A stretch of 64,000 bases of DNA from Gammaproteobacteria bacterium HGW-Gammaproteobacteria-1 (GCA_002840095.1 PGZL01000004.1:333494-397493); one strand, 5' to 3'. Numbered from the stretch's first letter, positions 1-10,278 are shown. Notes: generated by a model not told the origin, from the sequence alone. A program made the numbers and translations.

Positions 1-1
1 C

Positions 2-754
2 GTGCAGGGCGCCGATTACATGGCGCTGTTGTCGTCCATGGAGATCATCAACTTCCCCGAGTACCTCGGTGCCCTGGCCAAGATATTCCACAATGCAGGC
101 GTGAGCTGGACGTTGTCGTCGGAGGCCTTCGAGGCCACCAACTCCGGCATCCAGATCGGCGTGGCCGATCTGGCAAGAGACATCGTGATGCGTATCGTCA
201 CCGCGGCGGAAAAGCTCAAGGTGAAAAGCGTCATCAGTCCCGAGTGCGGCCATGCCTTCACCGCACTGCGCTGGGAGGGGCCGAACCTCATCGGCCGTCC
301 CTACGGCTTCAAGGTGGTGCACATCCTGGAACTGCTCGACGAGCTGCGCAGCGCCGGCAAGTTGAAGACCACCGGCAAGGAGAGCGAGGCGCTGACCTAT
401 CACGACCCCTGCCAGATTGCTCGGCGCGGCGGTGTGGTGGAACAGCCGCGGCGCCTGCTGGGTGACGTGGCGGCGGATTTCCGCGAGATGTCCGATCCCG
501 GGGTGTGGAACTGGTGTTGCGGCGGCGGCGGCGGCGTCAGCGCCAACGATCGGGCCGAGCACCTGCGCCTGACCGCCTTCAAGCGCAAGAAGGCGCAGCT
601 GGATGCGCTGGGGGTGGAAACCATGGTCACCGCCTGCGCCAACTGCCGCATCGTGCTGGAAGAAGGTCTCGAACACTACAACATGAACGTCAAAGTGGTC
701 GGCCTCACCGAACTGGTGGCTGAGCATCTGGTTGAACAGGAGGCCGGTAAATGA
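2..754 (+). CDS. isp2: Isp2-like HdrD-type Fe-S subunit of Isp-type [NiFe] hydrogenase (5' truncated by window)
   Basis: This is the C-terminal 250 residues of a heterodisulfide-reductase-subunit-D-like protein; the start lies left of the window. Two CCG-type cysteine clusters are visible: an ECGHAF motif near residue 82, then HDPCQ near 134, WCCGGGGG near 171 and TACANC near 211, the usual arrangement for a [4Fe-4S] cluster in the HdrB/HdrD fold. A hydrogenase large subunit follows after 157 bases. In Thiocapsa and related sulfur bacteria the operon hynS-isp1-isp2-hynL encodes a group 1e hydrogenase in which Isp1 (cytochrome b) and Isp2 pass electrons between H2 and membrane carriers. The assignment as isp2 rests on that gene order, since the domain alone also occurs in other Hdr-like reductases and glycolate oxidase subunits. 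Confidence 0.8.
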   Translation: MQGADYMALLSSMEIINFPEYLGALAKIFHNAGVSWTLSSEAFEATNSGIQIGVADLARDIVMRIVTAAEKLKVKSVISPECGHAFTALRWEGPNLIGRPYGFKVVHILELLDELRSAGKLKTTGKESEALTYHDPCQIARRGGVVEQPRRLLGDVAADFREMSDPGVWNWCCGGGGGVSANDRAEHLRLTAFKRKKAQLDALGVETMVTACANCRIVLEEGLEHYNMNVKVVGLTELVAEHLVEQEAGK

Positions 755-773
755 ACCTCAAATATCTTATCGG

Positions 774-894
774 GTCCGCAAATGAACGCGAATGTACGCG
801 AATCAGGGAAAAGGTTCAGGTTGCGGTGCAGCGGCGTTGCCACGTGGTGTTTGATTTAGTGAATATTCGCGTTTATTTGCGTTCATTCGCGGAC
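774..894. repeat. Inverted-repeat element between isp2 and hynL
   Basis: Two facing arms of about 30 bases start with GTCCGC at 774 and end with GCGGAC at 894. Each arm is made of near-repeats of CGCGAAT / ATTCGCG. The arms can fold into a long hairpin over a loop of about 60 bases. The element fills almost the whole isp2-hynL gap, inside what should be one operon. A 48-codon reading frame (751-897) that overlaps the isp2 stop runs through it, but most of it is repeat sequence. Confidence 0.8.
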
Positions 895-911
895 TGATTG
901 AGGGTTTTAAT

Positions 912-2678
<1,767 letters not shown>

Positions 2679-2680
2679 GG

Positions 2681-2853
2681 CAGATACAAGTTGCAAGTTA
2701 CAAGATACAAGTGGATGAACTCGCTGCGCTCGTGCTGTATTTGAATTCAAATAGCCGTGCGCGCAGCGCACACTTCGCAACTTGTCACTTGTATCTGCCT
2801 TTCACTTGTAACTTGTAACTTGTAACTTGTAACTTGTAACTTGTAACTTGTAA
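2681..2853. repeat. Heptamer hairpin element (CTTGTAA type)
   Basis: The left arm (2684-2713) holds four variants of ATACAAG/TTACAAG. The right side first mirrors them (2780-2799) and then runs into seven perfect CTTGTAA units at 2805-2853. The arms are complementary, so the stretch can form a long hairpin. It lies between hynL and hupE, and the hupE Shine-Dalgarno (AGGAGG at about 2865) follows directly. The unit belongs to the same class as the elements at 13.1, 20.7, 49.7 and 50.9 kb. Confidence 0.9.
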
Positions 2854-2878
2854 CTGCCGTCAAAAGGAGGACAGTCCA

Positions 2879-3451
2879 GTGAAGATCCACCACATCATTA
2901 CCGCCATCGCGCTCATCGCCTTGCCCGGCATTGCCGCGGCCCATACCGGTCACGGCACCGGGGGCTTCGGTGCCGGTCTGTTCCATCCCTTCGGCGGCGT
3001 CGATCACCTGCTCGCCATGTTGACGGTGGGCCTGTGGGCAGCCACGCTGGGCGGCAACGCCGCGTGGAAGGTGCCGACGGCCTTTGTCGCCATGCTGGTG
3101 ACCGGTGCGGTGCTGGGACTTAACGGGATGCAGCTGCCCCTGGTGGAATCGTTCATCGCCGCTTCGGTGCTGGTGCTCGGCCTGGCCGTGACCCTGGCCT
3201 GGCGCGTACCGGCCACGGCGGGCATCGCACTGGTCGGGCTGTTCGCCCTGTTCCATGGCCATGCCCACGGTGCGGAGGTGCCGGAGGCCGCCGCCGGCGC
3301 CCTGTACGTGCTAGGCATGACGCTGGCCAGCATCGCCCTGCACCTCAGCGGCTTCGGCCTCGGCCACGCCCTCAGGCAGCGTCCCTGGCTGCTGCGCAGC
3401 GGCGGTGCGCTGGTGGCCGGCGCCGGCGCCTGGCTGGTGGTCGCGCTCTGA
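2879..3451 (+). CDS. hupE: HupE/UreJ family nickel permease
   Basis: A 190-residue membrane protein with a cleavable-looking N-terminus ending in AAAHTGHG and about six hydrophobic segments. It shows the family signatures HPFGGVDHLLAM near residue 41 and HGHAHGAE near 123, whose histidines and aspartate bind Ni2+ or Co2+. The family imports nickel for [NiFe] hydrogenase or urease. Its place directly after hynL indicates hydrogenase maturation here. Translation most likely starts at the GTG at 2879, since AGGAGG lies at a suitable distance upstream and the reading frame begins with a typical signal sequence. Confidence 0.92.
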   Translation: MKIHHIITAIALIALPGIAAAHTGHGTGGFGAGLFHPFGGVDHLLAMLTVGLWAATLGGNAAWKVPTAFVAMLVTGAVLGLNGMQLPLVESFIAASVLVLGLAVTLAWRVPATAGIALVGLFALFHGHAHGAEVPEAAAGALYVLGMTLASIALHLSGFGLGHALRQRPWLLRSGGALVAGAGAWLVVAL

Positions 3452-3463
3452 CGCGCAGGGGGC

Positions 3464-3545
3464 GTAGGATGGGTAGAGTGAAACGAAACCCATCATGTGG
3501 CCAGACCGAAACGCGATGGGTTTCGTTGCGCTCTACCCATCCTAC
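3464..3545. repeat. 31-base near-perfect inverted repeat
   Basis: Arms at 3464-3494 and 3515-3545 begin GTAGGATGGGTAGAG and differ from perfect complementarity at only two bases. They surround a 20-base loop. Hairpins of the type GTAGGRTGGGTAGAGC are common dispersed repeats in proteobacteria. This one fills the gap between hupE and the DUF2157 gene. Confidence 0.85.
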
Positions 3546-3588
3546 GAGATGACGGGACTGAACATTTTTTACCGGTCAGGGAATTGAC

Positions 3589-4917
3589 GTGTCGTTTAAA
3601 AAACAACTGGAACAACGCCTGCCGCACTGGATCGAGCAGGGCTGGCTGAGCTTCGACGGCGCCGCGCACATTCTTGATGACGTCGCCGGCGGCGAGCACC
3701 ACGGACCGCGCTACCTGACCCTGGCCTTCAGCCTGCTCGGCGTCATCCTCTTCGGCGCCGGCATCATCACCTTCTTTGCCGCCAACTGGGCGGCCATGCC
3801 CAAGCTGCTCAAACTCGCCGTGCTGTTCTCCGCACTGTGGGGCAGCTACGCGCTGGCGGGCGTGTTCGAACGGCGCGACTTGCCCCTGCTGGCCGGTGCC
3901 ATGCTGCTGCTCGGCGTCATCCTGTTCGGCAGCAACATCATGCTCATCGCGCAGATTTACCACATCAGCGCCCACTATCCCGACGGCGTCATGGTGTGGG
4001 CGCTGGGCGGCGTGCTGGTGGCCTGGCTGATGCGCTCGCAACCGGCCATGGTGGCGGCACTGGGTCTGGGCGTACTGTGGACCGGACTGGAATCGCAGGG
4101 CTTCGGTCGGGCGGTGCACTGGCCGTTTCTGCTGTTTCTCGCCGTGTCGGTTCCGGCGGTGCTGCGCTACCGCTGGCGCATCGCGCTGCACGTGGCGCTG
4201 GCCAGCCTGCTGCTGTGGAGCTGGTTCGCCTTCATGGCCATGAGCAGCTGGGGCCGCGGCAGCAGTGCCGCCATCTATCTGGTGCAGGTCTATTTCCTCG
4301 CCTATCTGGCCCTGTTCATCGGCGGCATGCTGCTGCACATACGTGACGGCTGGCAGGCGCTGGCCCATACGGTGCAGCGGTATGCCGCCTTCGCCGCACT
4401 GGGCTGTTTGTATCTGCTCACTTTCCCGCAACTGCTGCGCGTCACCCGCGACGGCGCCGAGTTCTGGTGGCTGGCCACGGCGGCGGCATTGCTGCTGGTG
4501 GTGGCGCTGGCCGGCTGGCATTACCGCAGCCATGCCGCCTCGGCCCGGCCCCGCTTCCTCAACTGGGGCCTGGGATTGCTGGGCGCGGTGATCGTGCTGC
4601 TGCTGGCCAACCTGGCGGCGGAACGGCAGAGCGCCGGCGTGCTCGCCCTGCTGTTCAACGTGGTGTATTTCCTCGGCCTGCTCTGGCTGTTGCAGGCGGC
4701 GGTGCACCTGGAGAACCGCGTACTGGTCAACATGGCGTTCTTCTACTTCGCCGTCACCCTGCTGACGCGTTATTTCGACACCTTCTGGAGCCTGATGGAC
4801 CGCTCGTTGTTCTTCATGGGCGGCGGCCTGCTGCTGCTCGGCGGCGGCTACTGGCTGGAGCGGCAGCGGCGCCGCCTGACGCGGCAGATCGCCGTGCACG
4901 GGGACGGAGCCGCATGA
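3589..4917 (+). CDS. DUF2157 domain membrane protein
   Basis: A 442-residue integral membrane protein with a short cytoplasmic N-terminal region (about 1-40) and roughly twelve hydrophobic helices. The opening QRLPHWIEQGWLSFDGA and the following GVILFGAGIITFFAANW block are typical of DUF2157. Function is unknown in the family. Its stop overlaps the start of the next gene (ATGA at 4914-4917), so the two are translationally coupled, and DUF2157/GDYXXLXY pairs of this kind are common. Translation starts at a GTG preceded by a weak AGGGA. Confidence 0.85.
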   Translation: MSFKKQLEQRLPHWIEQGWLSFDGAAHILDDVAGGEHHGPRYLTLAFSLLGVILFGAGIITFFAANWAAMPKLLKLAVLFSALWGSYALAGVFERRDLPLLAGAMLLLGVILFGSNIMLIAQIYHISAHYPDGVMVWALGGVLVAWLMRSQPAMVAALGLGVLWTGLESQGFGRAVHWPFLLFLAVSVPAVLRYRWRIALHVALASLLLWSWFAFMAMSSWGRGSSAAIYLVQVYFLAYLALFIGGMLLHIRDGWQALAHTVQRYAAFAALGCLYLLTFPQLLRVTRDGAEFWWLATAAALLLVVALAGWHYRSHAASARPRFLNWGLGLLGAVIVLLLANLAAERQSAGVLALLFNVVYFLGLLWLLQAAVHLENRVLVNMAFFYFAVTLLTRYFDTFWSLMDRSLFFMGGGLLLLGGGYWLERQRRRLTRQIAVHGDGAA

Positions 4918-5483
4918 AGCTGTCCTACCGCCTGCTCATCATCGTCGTGATCCAGACCCTGGTGCTGGCCGGGATGGTCGCCAAGCGCCAGTGGACCCTG
5001 GCCACCGGCACGCCGGTGGTGCTGGAGACCCGGCCGGTGGATCCCCGCTCACTGTTCCGTGGTGACTACGTCACCTTCAATTACGATATTTCCCGCCTGA
5101 ACCTGCAGGCGCTGGACGGCGACGACGATTTCAGCCGCCATGACGTCGTATATGTGGTGCTGGAGCCCGGCGAACCCTACTGGCGGCCGCGCGCGGTGTA
5201 TCACGCGCCGCCGGCCGGACAGGTCACGCTGCGCGGCACGGTGCAATACGCCGGTGAGCATTGGTGGAATCCGGAAACCGGCAACAACGAAGCGGTGCGC
5301 CACGTCACCGTGCGTTACGGCATCGAGGACTATTTCGTGCCCGAAGGGGAGGGGCGGGCGCTGGAACGGCCCGTGGCGGACGAGACGATTTCCTTGCGCG
5401 TTGCTGTGGATCGTTTCGGCAACGGTGCAATTCAGGCTTTGCTAATAAACGGTGTGGAACGTTACCGTGAAACGCTGTTTTGA
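4914..5483 (+). CDS. GDYXXLXY domain-containing protein
   Basis: A 189-residue protein with one N-terminal membrane helix (about 5-22) and a soluble, probably periplasmic domain. The family motif appears as GDYVTFNYDIS near residue 50, after VVLETRPVDPRSLFR. Function is unknown. Members almost always sit beside a DUF2157 or DUF4401 membrane protein, as here, where the start overlaps the upstream stop by four bases. Confidence 0.88.
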   Translation: MKLSYRLLIIVVIQTLVLAGMVAKRQWTLATGTPVVLETRPVDPRSLFRGDYVTFNYDISRLNLQALDGDDDFSRHDVVYVVLEPGEPYWRPRAVYHAPPAGQVTLRGTVQYAGEHWWNPETGNNEAVRHVTVRYGIEDYFVPEGEGRALERPVADETISLRVAVDRFGNGAIQALLINGVERYRETLF

Positions 5484-5653
5484 TGACGGCCGTCACACTG
5501 TATTTCCGACGATGGCTTGCGTCAAAAAACATGGCTATACTTGCCCTCGCTGCAGGTTGAATCATGTCTTTCTGCTTATCCGCCGGAGAACAGGCAGTTC
5601 ATCTTCAACAGCTGTGGTTGGAACACTTTGGTAATTTATTTGAGGTGATTTGC

Positions 5654-5857
5654 ATGGCTACAGGTACCGTGAAGTGGTTTAACGAATCCAAAGGTTTTGG
5701 TTTCATTGCGCCGGCTGACGGCAGCGAAGATGTGTTTGTGCACTTCTCCGCCATTCAGGGAGGCGGTTTCCGCACCCTGCGTGAAGGTCAGTCCGTAACC
5801 TTCGAGACGGAAAAGGGACAGAAAGGCCTGCAGGCCCGGAACGTTGTTCCCGCCTAA
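5654..5857 (+). CDS. Cold-shock protein (CspA family)
   Basis: A 67-residue single-domain nucleic-acid chaperone. The two RNA-binding motifs KGFGFI (about 13-18) and VFVHFS (about 27-32) are intact, and the length is that of typical CspA/CspE proteins. A possible -10 element (TATACT at 5536) would leave a 5' untranslated leader of roughly 110 bases, as is usual for csp genes that are regulated through leader structure; this promoter is weakly supported. AGGTG lies just upstream of the ATG. A strong hairpin terminator follows 30 bases after the stop, so the gene is monocistronic. Confidence 0.96.
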   Translation: MATGTVKWFNESKGFGFIAPADGSEDVFVHFSAIQGGGFRTLREGQSVTFETEKGQKGLQARNVVPA

Positions 5858-5887
5858 GTAAACTTGCAGCGGCAACGCTGAATTGAG

Positions 5888-5917
5888 AAACCCGCCGAAA
5901 GGCGGGTTTCTTTTTTG
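5888..5917 (+). terminator. Rho-independent terminator of the cold-shock gene
   Basis: The stem AAACCCGCC / GGCGGGTTT closes on a GAAA tetraloop and is followed by C and six T residues. It ends the csp transcript. Confidence 0.93.
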
Positions 5918-5954
5918 TGGTGTGGATAGGCGGAGTGGGCCACAAGTCAGGATA

Positions 5955-6540
5955 TGTGCGCTGCGCGCGCTGATTTTGGCGGGGGATTCCGTCCCCCTAC
6001 TCCGGATTACTTTCTTTTGCGCGGCCAAAAGAAACTAACGAAAGAAAAGGCCGCCCCGATGTCTCGCCGCTATCGCGGTTCCCTGCGCTACTCGCCCGGG
6101 GCGGGTTTCTCCGACGGCACGTCCGTGTGCCGACGGAGAAATGCGCGCCATCCATGGCGCGCCCCCTGCGGGCTGTTCCGCCCCGGGCTGCGTTGCTCGG
6201 CGAGACAAAGGGGTTTGAAAGTCAAAGGCAGCTCGCCTGGCGGCATCGCGGTGTAGGTGTGCGCTGCGCGCACACGGGTTTTGGATTTTGATTTTGACTC
6301 TTTGCCTTACCCCCCGTCTGCCGCGCCGAGCATCGCAGCCCGAATCGGGAGAAGCCCGAAGGGGACATGCCAGGGATGGCATGTCCTCGCCTTCGCGCCA
6401 GGACGGCGCGTAGGCGAGCGCCGATTCGGGCGAGAAGCGCAGGGGACCCGCAGGGCGCGGCAATCGGGCGGCCTTTCTTTTCGTTAGTTTTCTTTGGCCG
6501 TAGAGGGACGGAATCCCCGCCTAAATACACCACACAGCGC
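5955..6540. repeat. Long dispersed element, inverted pair without cargo
   Basis: Two copies of an approximately 290-base element face each other, one at about 5955-6275 (plus) and one at about 6258-6540 (minus), with almost nothing between them. Shared landmarks are GCGCTGCGCGC at the ends, the segment GCGGCCAAAAGAAACTAACG next to GAAAGAAAAGGCCGCC, and in copy one the palindrome-rich core CATCCATGGCGCGCC. The left copy matches the elements at 27.1 and 29.5 kb closely; the right copy is more diverged. No protein is supported here. It lies between the csp terminator and the 3' end of fnr. Confidence 0.8.
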
Positions 6541-6584
6541 ACAAAACGAAGGCATCTCCGCCCACGAGGATCAACGCTCCGCCA

Positions 6585-7316
6585 TCAAGCCCTAACCGCC
6601 CGCGGCCAAAGCTCCTGCGCCGCATCCCCGCTCAGATTGGTCAGCCGCGCCGCATCGACGATGCGCAGCAGGCGCCCGCCGGGCTGCATCCAGATGATCT
6701 TGTCGCGGGTCATGCGCGACAACACCCGGCTCACGGTCTCCAGGGTCAGGCCGAGCATCTCGGCCATGTCAGTGCGGGACAGGGGCAGGGGGATTTCATG
6801 CACGTCGTCGGCCTCCGCCCGCAGTATCGACAGCAGGAAGGAGGCGACGCGCTCGGTGGAGCTCATCAGCCCCAGGTTGCGGATCATGGCGTTGGAGTGC
6901 TGCAGCTGGTGGTTGAGCGCGCTGATCACGCGCAGTGATAGCTGCGGGTTGTACTCCAGCAGCTGCAGCATGTCCTTGTAGCGTACGGCGCAGACCTCGA
7001 TGGGGGTGACCGCCTCCGCGGTGTAGGGATAGCGCTCGTCGCTCAGCGCCTCCAGGCCGATGAACTGCCAGGCGGCGCCGAGGCGCAGGCCCTGGTTGCG
7101 GCCGTCGGGCAGGGCGGTGGTGAGTTTGACGTAGCCGGACTTGAGCAGGAACAGGTGGGTGGTCGGCGTGCCTTCGCGGAACAGTACGGCCTTGGGGTCG
7201 TAGGATTTCTTGTGGATCACGCCGTGCATGCGGCAGACCTGGGTGCCGGTCAGGCCGGAGAACAGCAGGGATTCACACAGCAGGCATTCGTCTTTGCGGC
7301 AGGGGCAGGCACTCAT
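6585..7316 (-). CDS. fnr: FNR-type [4Fe-4S] oxygen-responsive transcription regulator
   Basis: A 243-residue Crp/Fnr protein. The N-terminal cysteines (C4, C6, C11, C14 in a CPCRKDECLLC cluster) and an internal cysteine near 107 (EVCAVRY) match the cluster ligands of FNR/ANR. A cyclic-nucleotide-like beta-roll is followed by a helix-turn-helix near residues 190-215 with ETVSRVLSR, the recognition helix that reads TTGAT half sites. It should control genes for low-oxygen metabolism, and hydrogenase operons are usual targets, though no strong FNR box was found in this window. It is transcribed alone, towards the repeat pair at 6 kb. Confidence 0.94.
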   Translation of the reverse strand: MSACPCRKDECLLCESLLFSGLTGTQVCRMHGVIHKKSYDPKAVLFREGTPTTHLFLLKSGYVKLTTALPDGRNQGLRLGAAWQFIGLEALSDERYPYTAEAVTPIEVCAVRYKDMLQLLEYNPQLSLRVISALNHQLQHSNAMIRNLGLMSSTERVASFLLSILRAEADDVHEIPLPLSRTDMAEMLGLTLETVSRVLSRMTRDKIIWMQPGGRLLRIVDAARLTNLSGDAAQELWPRAVRA

Positions 7317-7380
7317 GGGGCGTGGTCACTCTGGGTTCGGCGTCGTCTGGGGCAAGCTGGCTGGCGACTCCCTTCAGAAC

Positions 7381-7396
7381 TACCTCCTAGGAGGTA
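7381..7396. promoter_or_regulatory. 16-base perfect palindrome upstream of fnr
   Basis: TACCTCCTAGGAGGTA at 7381-7396 is self-complementary and lies 65 bases upstream of the fnr start. It contains AGGAGG on both strands. It could be an operator for fnr, or chance; no function can be assigned. A weak FNR-like site (TTGAT-N4-CGCAA) lies further out at 7487-7500. Confidence 0.35.
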
Positions 7397-7580
7397 TCAA
7401 CCCTCAGCAAGCGGCTTAATGATAAGCAGCATATGCCGTAAATGCACCCGTTATTTAATAAAAAATCCAATAAAAACCGATACTTATTGATATATCGCAA
7501 AATTGTGCATGGCTTTGTGGGCGACACTGCCGGACACTATGGTCTCCGTCGTCCGACCGAGGTTTCCGGGAGTAGCAAAG

Positions 7581-7835
7581 ATGGATGCAGCCAACCTGCT
7601 CGGCCTGCTGGCCGGCACGCTGACCACGGCGGCATTCCTGCCGCAGGTGATCAAGACCTGGCGCAGCCGTTCCGCCGGCGACATATCGCTGGTGATGTTT
7701 GCGCTGTTCAGTCTGGGCGTATTGCTGTGGATCGTTTATGGTTTCAGCGTCGGCGCGGTGCCGGTGATCGTGGCCAACGTGATTACCCTGCTGTTGTCGA
7801 TAACCATTCTGGTGTTCAAGATCCGCTATAAATAA
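7581..7835 (+). CDS. SemiSWEET family small transporter
   Basis: An 84-residue protein with three membrane helices, the size of bacterial SemiSWEETs, which work as dimers to move sugars by facilitated diffusion. The first helix has LAGTLTTAAFLPQVIKTWRSRSA, in which the PQ pair is the family hinge (the PQ-loop), followed by SAGDIS. The substrate cannot be read from the sequence. A small TIGR02647 gene follows after 14 bases. Confidence 0.9.
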   Translation: MDAANLLGLLAGTLTTAAFLPQVIKTWRSRSAGDISLVMFALFSLGVLLWIVYGFSVGAVPVIVANVITLLLSITILVFKIRYK

Positions 7836-7849
7836 GCGCGAGGAAAATC

Positions 7850-8095
7850 ATGCCGCAGAACAATGCAGTGAATGAAGAACGAATCGCAGAAATGAAGTTG
7901 CTGGCGTTGTTCAACCTGGCGTCGATGCAGGAAGGCCTGAAGGTGCACAACAATGCCGGTGCGGCGGCGGTGGCCGCGGCGCAGCGGCTGCACCACAAGG
8001 GGCTGGCGACCCAGCCCGACGGCGGCTATCTCACCGACCTGGGCGTGGAGGCCGCGGAGCATCTGCAGGCCGCGCTGACCATCCTGGAAGGCTGA
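7850..8095 (+). CDS. TIGR02647 family conserved small protein
   Basis: An 81-residue soluble protein with the characteristic core LLALFNL...QEGLKVH and the tail LATQPDGGYLTDLGVEAAEH. The family is common in Gammaproteobacteria and has no known function; the second half resembles a winged-helix-like turn. It has GAGGAAAA upstream and may be co-transcribed with the SemiSWEET gene. Confidence 0.85.
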   Translation: MPQNNAVNEERIAEMKLLALFNLASMQEGLKVHNNAGAAAVAAAQRLHHKGLATQPDGGYLTDLGVEAAEHLQAALTILEG

Positions 8096-8133
8096 CCAGG
8101 CAGAAGTCGGAAGCATCAAAGACAAAACCTTTT

Positions 8134-8196
8134 GCCGCAGAGACGCGGAGACGCAGAGGATCACCGGCTAATTCCCCTCTGCGCCTCCGCGACAGG
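8134..8196. repeat. CGCAGAGA-type hairpin repeat
   Basis: The left arm GCCGCAGAGACGCGGAGAC starts at 8134 and faces the right arm CCTCTGCGCCTCCGCGAC ending near 8194. The units repeat every 8 to 9 bases. It lies between the convergent TIGR02647 gene and the end of the V-ATPase operon. Confidence 0.8.
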
Positions 8197-8249
8197 TGTT
8201 GGCCTGTGACATTTTTGGGGTTGCGTTGCGCCCTTGCATTGAATGAGTC

Positions 8250-8867
8250 TTATCGTTGCCGGCCGTAGTCGAGCCGCACGCGCACGGCCTCTTCCTGATC
8301 CATCTCCTCCAGCCTGACCACGATCTCGGTCAGCGACTTTTCCAGTTCCGGCAGTAGCACGTCTTCCAGGGCGCGAGCGCGCCGTTCGGTGCGGCGGTAT
8401 TCGTGCAGCAGGCGCTCCAGATTGCCGCTGTAGCAGGCGAGTACCGCGCTGCGCTGCACCAGCTCGCGGAACAGGTGAGCGCAGTGCCGTGCCTCGGGCG
8501 AAGGATCGACCGCGGCGGCCGGTTCGTGTTCGTGCAGTTCCAGGCGGCACTCCGTCAGGCGCACGCCGAGGAAGCGGCGCGGCTGCTGCCGCAGCACGGC
8601 ATCCTCCAGTTCCAGCGGCGGGTGCACCTGCAATCCCTGCAGGCCGTGCCGCGCCACGGCGTCGGCCAACGCCGCGGCCGCCGTGCGGTGCAGTTGCAGG
8701 TAGTCGCGCTGCAGCTGCTCGTATTCGTCCAGCTGGCGCAGGATTTCGGCGGCCAGCAGCAGGCACTTCTCGTCGAGAAAGCGATAGCCGTCGCGAATCA
8801 CCTGGCGCTCCTCGCGCAGTTCCATCAGCACGGAAGGCGTGGCGATGAGCTGGCGGCCGTCAGCCAT
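8250..8867 (-). CDS. atpD: V/A-type ATPase subunit D
   Basis: A 205-residue, largely helical central-shaft subunit. The long N-terminal helix beginning ATPSVLMELREERQV and the C-terminal coiled coil (RRTERRARALEDVLLPELEKS and onward) are typical; the two helices form the rotor stalk inside the A3B3 head. It is the last gene of the operon. The ATG was chosen because its frame gives the family N-terminus and overlaps the end of the B subunit gene by eight bases. The frame extends further upstream but only as a shadow of subunit B. Confidence 0.93.
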   Translation of the reverse strand: MADGRQLIATPSVLMELREERQVIRDGYRFLDEKCLLLAAEILRQLDEYEQLQRDYLQLHRTAAAALADAVARHGLQGLQVHPPLELEDAVLRQQPRRFLGVRLTECRLELHEHEPAAAVDPSPEARHCAHLFRELVQRSAVLACYSGNLERLLHEYRRTERRARALEDVLLPELEKSLTEIVVRLEEMDQEEAVRVRLDYGRQR

Positions 8868-10245
8868 TGCCGTTCTCGATGTGCGCGGCGATCTGGGCGT
8901 CGGACAGCCGGTGCAGTTCGTTGCGCGGCAGGCGGCGCAGCAGCTTCCAGCCCAGCTGCATGCTCTCCTCCAGGGTACGCGCCTCCTCCTGCTGCACCAG
9001 TTCCTGCTCGAAGGCGTCGCCGAATTCCAGATACCGGCGATCCAGTTCCGGCAGGCCGTCGATGCCCACCACGCTGGCCAGCACGCGCACCTGCACCGCG
9101 CGGGCATAGGCGGCGTAGAGCTGGTTGGACAGGGCGGGATGATCGGGGTCGGTAAAGCCCTCGCCGATGCCGTCCTTCATCAGGCGCGACAGCGACGGCA
9201 GCACCTTGACCGGCGGATAGACGCCGCGCCGGTCCAGCTCGCGGTCCAGCACGATCTGGCCCTCGGTGATGTAGCCGGTGAGATCGGGGATCGGATGGCT
9301 GATGTCGTCCGAGGGCATGGTGAGGATGGGCAGCTGGGTGAGCGAGCCGCTGCGGCCCTTGATGCAGCCGGCGCGTTCGTACAGCGCGGCGAGATCCGAA
9401 TACATGTAGCCGGGATAGCCCTTGCGGCTCGGCACCTCGCCGTGGCTGGCGGAGACCTCGCGCAGCGCCTCGCAGTAATTGGTCATGTCGGTGAGGATCA
9501 CCAGGACGTGGCGGCCCTCGACGAAGGCCAGGTACTCGGCGGCGGTGAGGGCGTAGCGCGGCGTCAGCAGGCGCTGGGTGCTGGAGTCGGAGGCGAGGTT
9601 GAGGAACATCACCGTGTGCGCCAGGGCACCGCTGTTTTCCATGGCGCGGCGGAAATTCTCCGCGGTGTGGTAGGGCGTACCGATGCCGACGAAGACGATG
9701 GCGAAGTCGCCGCTGCTGCCGCCGCGCAGGCGCGCGCGCCGCGCGATCTGGACGGCGAGGCGCTCATGCGGCATGCCGCCGCCGGAGAAGATGGGCAGCT
9801 TCTGGCCGCGCACCAGGCTGTTCATCAGGTCGATGGTGGAGACGCCGGTTTCGATGAAATCCTGCGGCTGGGCGCGCTGCGCCGGGTTGATGGCCAGGCC
9901 GTCGATGCGCAGGCTGTTCTGCGCCGCGATGGGCGGGCCGCCGTCGATGACCTTGCCGACGCCGTTGAAGATGCGCCCCAGGATGTCCGGTCCCACGGCA
10001 AAGTGCAGCGGCTCGCCGAGAAAGCGCACCCGCGTTTCGCTCAGGGACAGCCCGTCGGTGCTCTCCAGCACCTCCACCGTCATGACCTCGTCGTCCAGCG
10101 CGGCGACACGTCCCTGCCGCGCCTTGCCGTCGCGACCGTACACCTCCACCGCCTCGTTGAGGCCGACGTTGACCGTGCGGCGCAGGAACAGCAGCGGTCC
10201 CTGGATGCCGGTGATGTTGCCGCTGGTGTAGAGATTCGGGCGCAT
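8860..10245 (-). CDS. atpB: V/A-type ATPase regulatory/catalytic-interface subunit B
   Basis: A 461-residue non-catalytic nucleotide-binding subunit of the A3B3 head. It shows the rotary ATPase fold without a functional P-loop (GQKLPIFSGGGMPHE in its place near residue 150), and the conserved stretches TDMTNYCEALREV and YPGYMYSDLA. The start at 10245 (MRPNLYTSGN) is preferred over the longer frame because homologues begin here. A 122-base gap with a hairpin repeat separates it from subunit A, unusual inside an otherwise overlapping operon. Confidence 0.95.
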   Translation of the reverse strand: MRPNLYTSGNITGIQGPLLFLRRTVNVGLNEAVEVYGRDGKARQGRVAALDDEVMTVEVLESTDGLSLSETRVRFLGEPLHFAVGPDILGRIFNGVGKVIDGGPPIAAQNSLRIDGLAINPAQRAQPQDFIETGVSTIDLMNSLVRGQKLPIFSGGGMPHERLAVQIARRARLRGGSSGDFAIVFVGIGTPYHTAENFRRAMENSGALAHTVMFLNLASDSSTQRLLTPRYALTAAEYLAFVEGRHVLVILTDMTNYCEALREVSASHGEVPSRKGYPGYMYSDLAALYERAGCIKGRSGSLTQLPILTMPSDDISHPIPDLTGYITEGQIVLDRELDRRGVYPPVKVLPSLSRLMKDGIGEGFTDPDHPALSNQLYAAYARAVQVRVLASVVGIDGLPELDRRYLEFGDAFEQELVQQEEARTLEESMQLGWKLLRRLPRNELHRLSDAQIAAHIENGNG

Positions 10246-10278
10246 GGGCTTAGAGGCCGGATTGGAGATACAGGCCCG

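Noticed and set aside
751..897. 48-codon frame overlapping the isp2 stop
   Set aside because: Most of it reads through the arms of an inverted repeat and the translation shows no recognisable motif or signal.
7487..7500. FNR box upstream of fnr
   Set aside because: Only eight of ten consensus bases match, and the distal half is CGCAA rather than ATCAA; kept only as a weak note.
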